From assembly GCF_040676775.1 (NCBI RefSeq), contig NZ_JBFAPP010000025.1, positions 43,833-107,832 on the forward strand: a stretch of 64,000 bases of DNA. The letters are read 5' to 3'. The translations under genes and the position numbers were made by a program. Shown in pieces: positions 63,046 through 64,000 of the stretch; the stretch's first letter is position 1, and every line of letters begins with the position of its first letter. The notes under the pieces were generated by a model. It worked only from the letters and a program-made list of their open reading frames with translations. It had not been told where the DNA came from and did not search any database. The stretch is from Micromonospora_G sp040676775. GTDB lineage: Bacteria > Actinomycetota > Actinomycetes > Mycobacteriales > Micromonosporaceae.

Positions 63046-63942
63046 GTGCGGAACGTGCAGGAATCAGGGAAAGCCGTCGACAGGCTTTCCGTCCGTGCCC
63101 CCGAGCCAGAAAGCGGTACACCATTGCCCCTCGAACCTTCCGTGCGATCGCCGGACGACGAAACCGCCCGACTGGCGGCCGTACGTCGTTACGAGATCCT
63201 CGACGCGCCCCCTGACGGCGCGTTCGACGAGATCGCGGAGCTGGCCGCGATGGTCTGCGGCACCCCGATCGCCAGCGTCACCATCGTCGACGCCGACCGG
63301 GTCTGGCTCGCCGCCGCCAGGGGTTTCGACGGGGTCACCGAGGTCGGCATCGAATCCGGCCTGTGCGCCTCGGCCTTCCTCGCCGACGGCCCGTACGTCG
63401 TCAACGACGCCGCGCTGGATCCGCGTACGGCCGACCACCCGTTGGTGAAGGGCGAGCTGTCGCTGCGGTTCTACGCGGCGGCACCGATCATCACCGCCGA
63501 CGGTTTCCGGCTGGGCACGGTGAACGTGATCGACCGCAAACGCCGGCAGGTCACCGGGAACCAGATCGCGGTGCTGACGAAGCTCGCCGCCCTGGTCGCG
63601 AAGCAGTTGGACCTGCGCCTGGCCGCGATCCTCGCCGTACGCGCGGAGCGGGAACGTGCCGCCGCGGCCGACGCACGGGCGAACGCGGCCCGCGCCGACC
63701 TTTCCACCCGCGTACGCGACGCCGCCTCGGCCCACCGCCAGGCGCCGCACCCCGACCACTGCCAGCTCGGCGGTGCCATGAACCCCTGTTCCCGGCCGGC
63801 CGAGTTGAAGCTCGCCGACTCCTGGGGCGACTCCGCCTGGAGTTGCACCGAGCACGTCGAAGAGGCCCTGCTCACCGTCCGTTCCGTCTTCCTGGCCAGC
63901 GAGGAACTAGGCGGCCTCGCCGCCTACGTCAACCGCAACTAA
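63046..63942 (+). CDS. GAF-domain protein
   Basis: A 298-residue protein. The GAF domain (about 45-195) has LAAVRRYEILDAPPDGAFDE, ASVTIVDADRVWLAAARGFD, GLCASAFLADGPYVVNDAAL and FYAAAPIITADGFRLGTVNV, followed by the IDRKRRQVT segment usual in sensor GAFs. A helical region (about 200-250) leads to a C-terminal part with NPCSRPAELKLADSWGDSAW and two cysteines, unknown. No kinase or cyclase domain is fused. The likely role is ligand or redox sensing. GTG 63046 is the likely start; TATAAC is at 62977-62982. Confidence 0.82.
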   Translation: MRNVQESGKAVDRLSVRAPEPESGTPLPLEPSVRSPDDETARLAAVRRYEILDAPPDGAFDEIAELAAMVCGTPIASVTIVDADRVWLAAARGFDGVTEVGIESGLCASAFLADGPYVVNDAALDPRTADHPLVKGELSLRFYAAAPIITADGFRLGTVNVIDRKRRQVTGNQIAVLTKLAALVAKQLDLRLAAILAVRAERERAAAADARANAARADLSTRVRDAASAHRQAPHPDHCQLGGAMNPCSRPAELKLADSWGDSAWSCTEHVEEALLTVRSVFLASEELGGLAAYVNRN

Positions 63943-64000
63943 CCCAGCCCCCTCCCCCGCCCCCCCCCCCGGCGCCCCACCCCCCGCACCCCGCGCACCA
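63943..64000. other. C-rich low-complexity end of window
   Basis: A C-run-rich stretch after the GAF gene with no gene or hairpin. Long homopolymers like this are error-prone, so the exact sequence may be unreliable. Confidence 0.6.

Overview
The window is high-GC actinobacterial DNA with strong G/C third-position bias. GTG starts, a SARP/AfsR-type regulator, an ECF sigma factor with a partner membrane protein, a PASTA-less PknB-like kinase, a ROK-type sugar kinase and a fused MFS/spermidine synthase all fit an actinomycete. Micromonosporaceae is my best guess, from general resemblance only.

Layout. 0-10.5 kb (backbone): two GT2 glycosyltransferases, a DyP-type peroxidase, a secreted beta-helix protein behind a long palindrome, an ECF sigma factor with a HAF-repeat membrane protein, a Ser/Thr kinase, and an unknown gene translationally coupled to an XRE-ImmA/IrrE gene. 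10.57-25.6 kb: a roughly 15 kb integrated element flanked by a 33-bp exact repeat of the 5' half of tRNA-Arg(CCT). It holds a worn tyrosine integrase, transposase scraps, broken nuclease and regulator genes, and four intact genes: GHKL ATPase A, a sigma-like protein, a DruA-like (DUF4338) protein and GHKL ATPase B. 26.3-42.8 kb (backbone): a DrrAB-type ABC exporter next to a large BTAD/NB-ARC regulator, MurB, an amidase, HelD with a divergent TetR regulator, an FMN reductase, a BON-methyltransferase fusion, an ABC-F protein, a ROK kinase, a TPR protein and an Smr-domain protein. 42.9-64 kb: a GH9 cellulase behind a CebR-like operator, an M28 peptidase with a membrane domain, a phosphatase/histidine kinase/response regulator/IMPase cluster, a secreted coiled-coil peptidase-like protein with a candidate c-di-AMP riboswitch, a fused MFS/spermidine synthase, a glycerophosphodiesterase, LtrA, a PIN plus XRE-ImmA/IrrE pair, a HAD phosphatase, two unknown genes and a GAF protein.

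Most interesting: the cluster at 13.86-20.14 kb. Two divergent homologous GHKL (MORC/Hsp90-like) ATPases, one on each strand, converge on a DruA-like protein and a sigma-like protein inside a decaying mobile element. This gene combination is not one I can name. Its location and the DruA link suggest an anti-phage or genome-defence role, which is inference. The rest of the element is full of frameshifts and truncations, while these four genes are full length, which suggests they are under selection.

Regulation visible in the sequence: a CebR-type operator before the cellulase, a 26-bp palindrome before the beta-helix gene, an inverted repeat between helD and its TetR neighbour, a small palindrome before the ImmA/IrrE-PIN operon, and several strong hairpin terminators between convergent genes.
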